Assembly: GCA_029261355.1 (NCBI GenBank)
Contig: JAJDBM010000010.1
Coordinates: 240,702-304,701 of the forward strand
Direction: 5' to 3'
DNA: 64,000 nucleotides
Source: Nitrospirales bacterium
GTDB lineage: Bacteria; Nitrospirota; Nitrospiria; Nitrospirales; UBA8639
Below are positions 62,136-64,000 of this stretch, piece by piece (the first letter of the stretch is position 1; the number at the start of each line of letters is the position of its first letter). A program made the position numbers and the translations under genes. The notes beneath the pieces were generated by a model. The model worked only from the letters and a program-made list of their open reading frames with translations. It ran no database searches and was not told the origin of the DNA.

Positions 62136-62969
62136 CTGTTAATTCGAACCATCTCTCCTTGGTAGAAGGATCTTATAGGGCAGAAGTCTAACAGAGGGCT
62201 CGAGAGGAGACAAGATTTTAGATCAGTGAACTCGTCGTGTTTAGAGTTGAATGCAGAATGGGTCTGTTGAAAAAAAATCACCAGTGGCGCTTGAGTAATC
62301 GAATCGTTTTGAATGGGATGGTATGCGGGGTACTCCTTTTCATGAATGTGCAGTCGTCGGCCTATGCTGTGCGAGTCTAGTCGCATCAAAGATTTTAAAT
62401 TCAAGTAGTAAGTGCAATTTTCTGTTTTATCAGCGGGACGAATTGCTTGTTGATCAGTTGGTTTGGGTTTCGATTTCCTCGTGTTTTCTTCGTACGGTTA
62501 TTCAGAGTGTCGAGAGCCTTTTGCCCCTGCTGCAATGAGATCTTCCTGAAATTCGTGTGTTTCGCGAAGAATTGTCACAGGAGGTCGTTGGTGTTTTCTG
62601 TGGTGCCTCGCTCCCATGATGAATAGGGATGAGCAAGGTAGGTGGTGGCCTCCAGTGCCTGTACCATCGCTTAGTATTTTTCAAACTTTGATGGGCTTGT
62701 CAAGCTTTTTGTAACTAGTCCAGCATTACTCATTCCTCGTTACATTACGGATGATACGATTTCATCGATACAGCTCCTTGGGTGAAATGGATTGTGACAT
62801 CCCGGCATTGTCCCCCAGGCGCGTGGCTCGAAACATTACACTTATTATATGAATCCGCGGTAGTATATTCGGCAATCAACTTGGATATATTGAAACGCAA
62901 AGCTTGCAACAACAAATTTGAACTCTAAGATACCATCGTATCCTCATTTTGGTTAAAGGAGAGCGTCGC
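62136..62969. other. Gene-free stretch of 0.8 kb between divergent genes
   Basis: It holds the promoters of phoH and the channel gene, not resolved. A frame at 62323-62538 continues past its stop with DLPEIRVFREELSQE-like sequence, which could be the remnant of a gene, but I recognise no family. Confidence 0.4.
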
Positions 62970-63773
62970 ATGCGAGGACTTGCTCGTCGTCGAATCTACC
63001 AAATTTTGGAGTTAGGCCAAGAGGGCGACATTCAAAGTCGCCTGTATGATCTTTCTCTTATTGTTCTCATTCTAATGAATGCCCTTGCGGTCGTTTTAGA
63101 ATCTGTGCAACCTTTGGTCGATCAATATCATGTCCAATTCGCCTGGTTTGAGGCCTGCTCCGTGGGAATATTTACTATCGAATATATTCTCCGTTTGTGG
63201 TCCTGTGTGGAAAATAAATTATTTCAATCCGGCGTTCGAGGTCGTTTCCGATATGCCATGACTCCAATGTCCCTCATTGATTTGCTTGCTTTTCTTCCTT
63301 TCTTTCTTTCCTGGATCTTCCCTTTGGATCTTCGCGTCCTTCGGATGTTGCGACTCATGCGGTTAGTTCGCTTGTTAAAGTTAGCCAGATATTCAGAAGC
63401 GTTACGTGCCTTAGGAAATATTCTCGTTTCCAAGAAAGAAGAAATGGTGATCACGGTTGGATTGGGCGTGATCTTGTTAACGATTAGTTCTAGTTTGATG
63501 TATTTTGCAGAACACGAAGCGCAACCAGAGGTTTTTTCTAGTATACCGGCGGCGATGTGGTGGGGGGTCGTCACCTTAACGACGGTAGGATACGGAGATC
63601 TGTATCCCATCACGACGGTAGGGAAAATTCTTGGCGCGTTTATTTCTGTTTTAGGCATTGGAATGTTTGCCCTCCCAGCTGGAATTTTTGGTGCGGGCAT
63701 TGTGGAGTGGGCAGAGAAAAAGTCTTCTTCCAATACCTGTCCTCATTGTGAGAAGCCACTCATCAATTCATAG
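62970..63773 (+). CDS. Voltage-gated-type potassium channel / ion transporter
   Basis: 267 residues from ATG 62970 (AAGGAG 8 bp upstream; the ATG-like start at 62949 lies before it). Six-helix layout: S1 LYDLSLIVLILMNALAVVL, S2 and S3 in between, S4 with regularly spaced Arg in LRVLRMLRLMRLVRLLKLARY, S5, the pore helix SIPAAMWWGVVTLTTVGYGD with the K+ selectivity filter TVGYGD, and S6. It ends with a CPHCEKP pair, a possible small zinc knuckle after S6, which is unusual. Inner-membrane K+ channel; no RCK domain. Confidence 0.92.
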   Translation: MRGLARRRIYQILELGQEGDIQSRLYDLSLIVLILMNALAVVLESVQPLVDQYHVQFAWFEACSVGIFTIEYILRLWSCVENKLFQSGVRGRFRYAMTPMSLIDLLAFLPFFLSWIFPLDLRVLRMLRLMRLVRLLKLARYSEALRALGNILVSKKEEMVITVGLGVILLTISSSLMYFAEHEAQPEVFSSIPAAMWWGVVTLTTVGYGDLYPITTVGKILGAFISVLGIGMFALPAGIFGAGIVEWAEKKSSSNTCPHCEKPLINS

Positions 63774-63861
63774 AGAGAAGACGGTAAGAGCGTAAGGGGG
63801 TGGAATGGTTCAATCTGCATGGGTGGGTATCGTTTTATCTACCTAAGAAAAGAAGACCGTG

Positions 63862-64000
63862 TAGTGGTCAAATAAAAGTGGACACTCGTTTAGGTGATAG
63901 ACTACAACCCAAACGAGGTGAGACCTGGAACGGACACGACGGAGTTTTACGACCGAGTTCAAACAAGATGCGGTCGCACTCGTGCGGCAACAAGGGTATT
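63862..64000 (+). mobile_element. Left end of an IS3-type element, cut by the window
   Basis: TGTAGTGGTCAAATAAAAGT (63862-63881) followed by GGACAC has the TG start and form of IS3-family left ends. An OrfA-like frame follows within 50 bp. The right end and OrfB are outside the window. Confidence 0.7.
63925..64000 (+). CDS. IS3-family OrfA (HTH transposase subunit), partial
   Basis: The open frame reads LERTRRSFTTEFKQDAVALV then RQQGY at the edge, the standard OrfA opening that leads into the helix-turn-helix. The frame is blocked by TGA at 63919-63921, and the only start-like codon before RTRRSF is CTG 63925, with GAGG about 6 bp upstream. Either CTG is used or the ATG has been lost. Confidence 0.7.
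   Translation, partial: MERTRRSFTTEFKQDAVALVRQQGY

Noticed and set aside
62323..62700. Possible ruined gene with DLPEIRVFREELSQE-like sequence past a stop
   Set aside because: Short, no family recognised, no ribosome site; not enough to call a pseudogene.

Overview
The window is a piece of a Gram-negative bacterial chromosome of moderate GC. Outer-membrane and lipid A type proteins (a two-partner secretion TpsB, a Pal-like protein, a LABN/ArnT-type glycosyltransferase pair, lipoproteins) support a double membrane. The gene orders rimP-nusA-infB-(DUF503)-rbfA-truB-rpsO-pnp, pdxJ-nnr-tsaE-mutS, alaC/hom/thrC/(apgM)/lysC/cimA, ihfA-merR and phoH-ybeY-ftsY, plus several small secreted proteins, best fit a Nitrospira-like member of the Nitrospirota. 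That assignment is an inference from gene content and needs a tree of RpsO, InfB or MutS.

Layout. 0-5 kb: 3' part of rarA, an ABC-F ATPase, tRNA-Ala(GGC), purA behind a promoter and terminator-like leader hairpin, tRNA-Lys(TTT). 5-13.7 kb: an accessory and eroding stretch with small secreted and zinc-ribbon proteins, a broken lipoprotein gene, the C-terminal stump of a TpsA exoprotein, a Pal-like protein, an intact TpsB transporter, a SWIM zinc-finger protein and a MinD/ParA-type ATPase. 14-24 kb: a translation and RNA-processing operon on the plus strand, with the DUF503 gene between infB and rbfA interrupted by one in-frame stop. 24-25.6 kb: two small secreted proteins of unknown function. 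25.6-31.2 kb: a minus-strand operon pdxJ-nnr-tsaE-mutS. 31.3-39.2 kb: an aspartate-family and isoleucine-precursor operon, with a multiply frameshifted apgM between thrC and lysC. 39.2-40.5 kb: ihfA, a MerR regulator, tRNA-Pro(GGG) and a small coiled-coil protein. 40.9-43.8 kb: a lipid-linked sugar transfer trio (GT2, LABN, GT39).

43.7-54.9 kb is an island of about 10.8 kb bounded by two direct repeats of about 315 bp. The first 96 bp of each repeat differ at one base and include the 3' end of the GT39 gene. Inside are a degenerate IS6-type insertion sequence, a 2486-residue secreted SpvB/FG-GAP/Rhs protein with its own promoter and leader hairpin, a lipoprotein directly downstream (candidate immunity or accessory partner), the tail of an IS30-like transposase, and a Y1 (HUH) transposase element with perfect 20-bp inverted ends. 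This island is the most novel-looking part of the window.

55.1-62.1 kb: a minus-strand operon phoH-ybeY-ftsY-M1-like peptidase-PD40 propeller protein-PAP2 phosphatase. 63-64 kb: a voltage-gated-type potassium channel and the left end of an IS3-type element cut by the window edge.

Several genes are broken here (lipoprotein, tpsA stump, DUF503, apgM, IS6 transposase) while all long core genes are open. This points to real gene decay rather than general sequencing error, though single-base errors cannot be excluded for the one-change cases.
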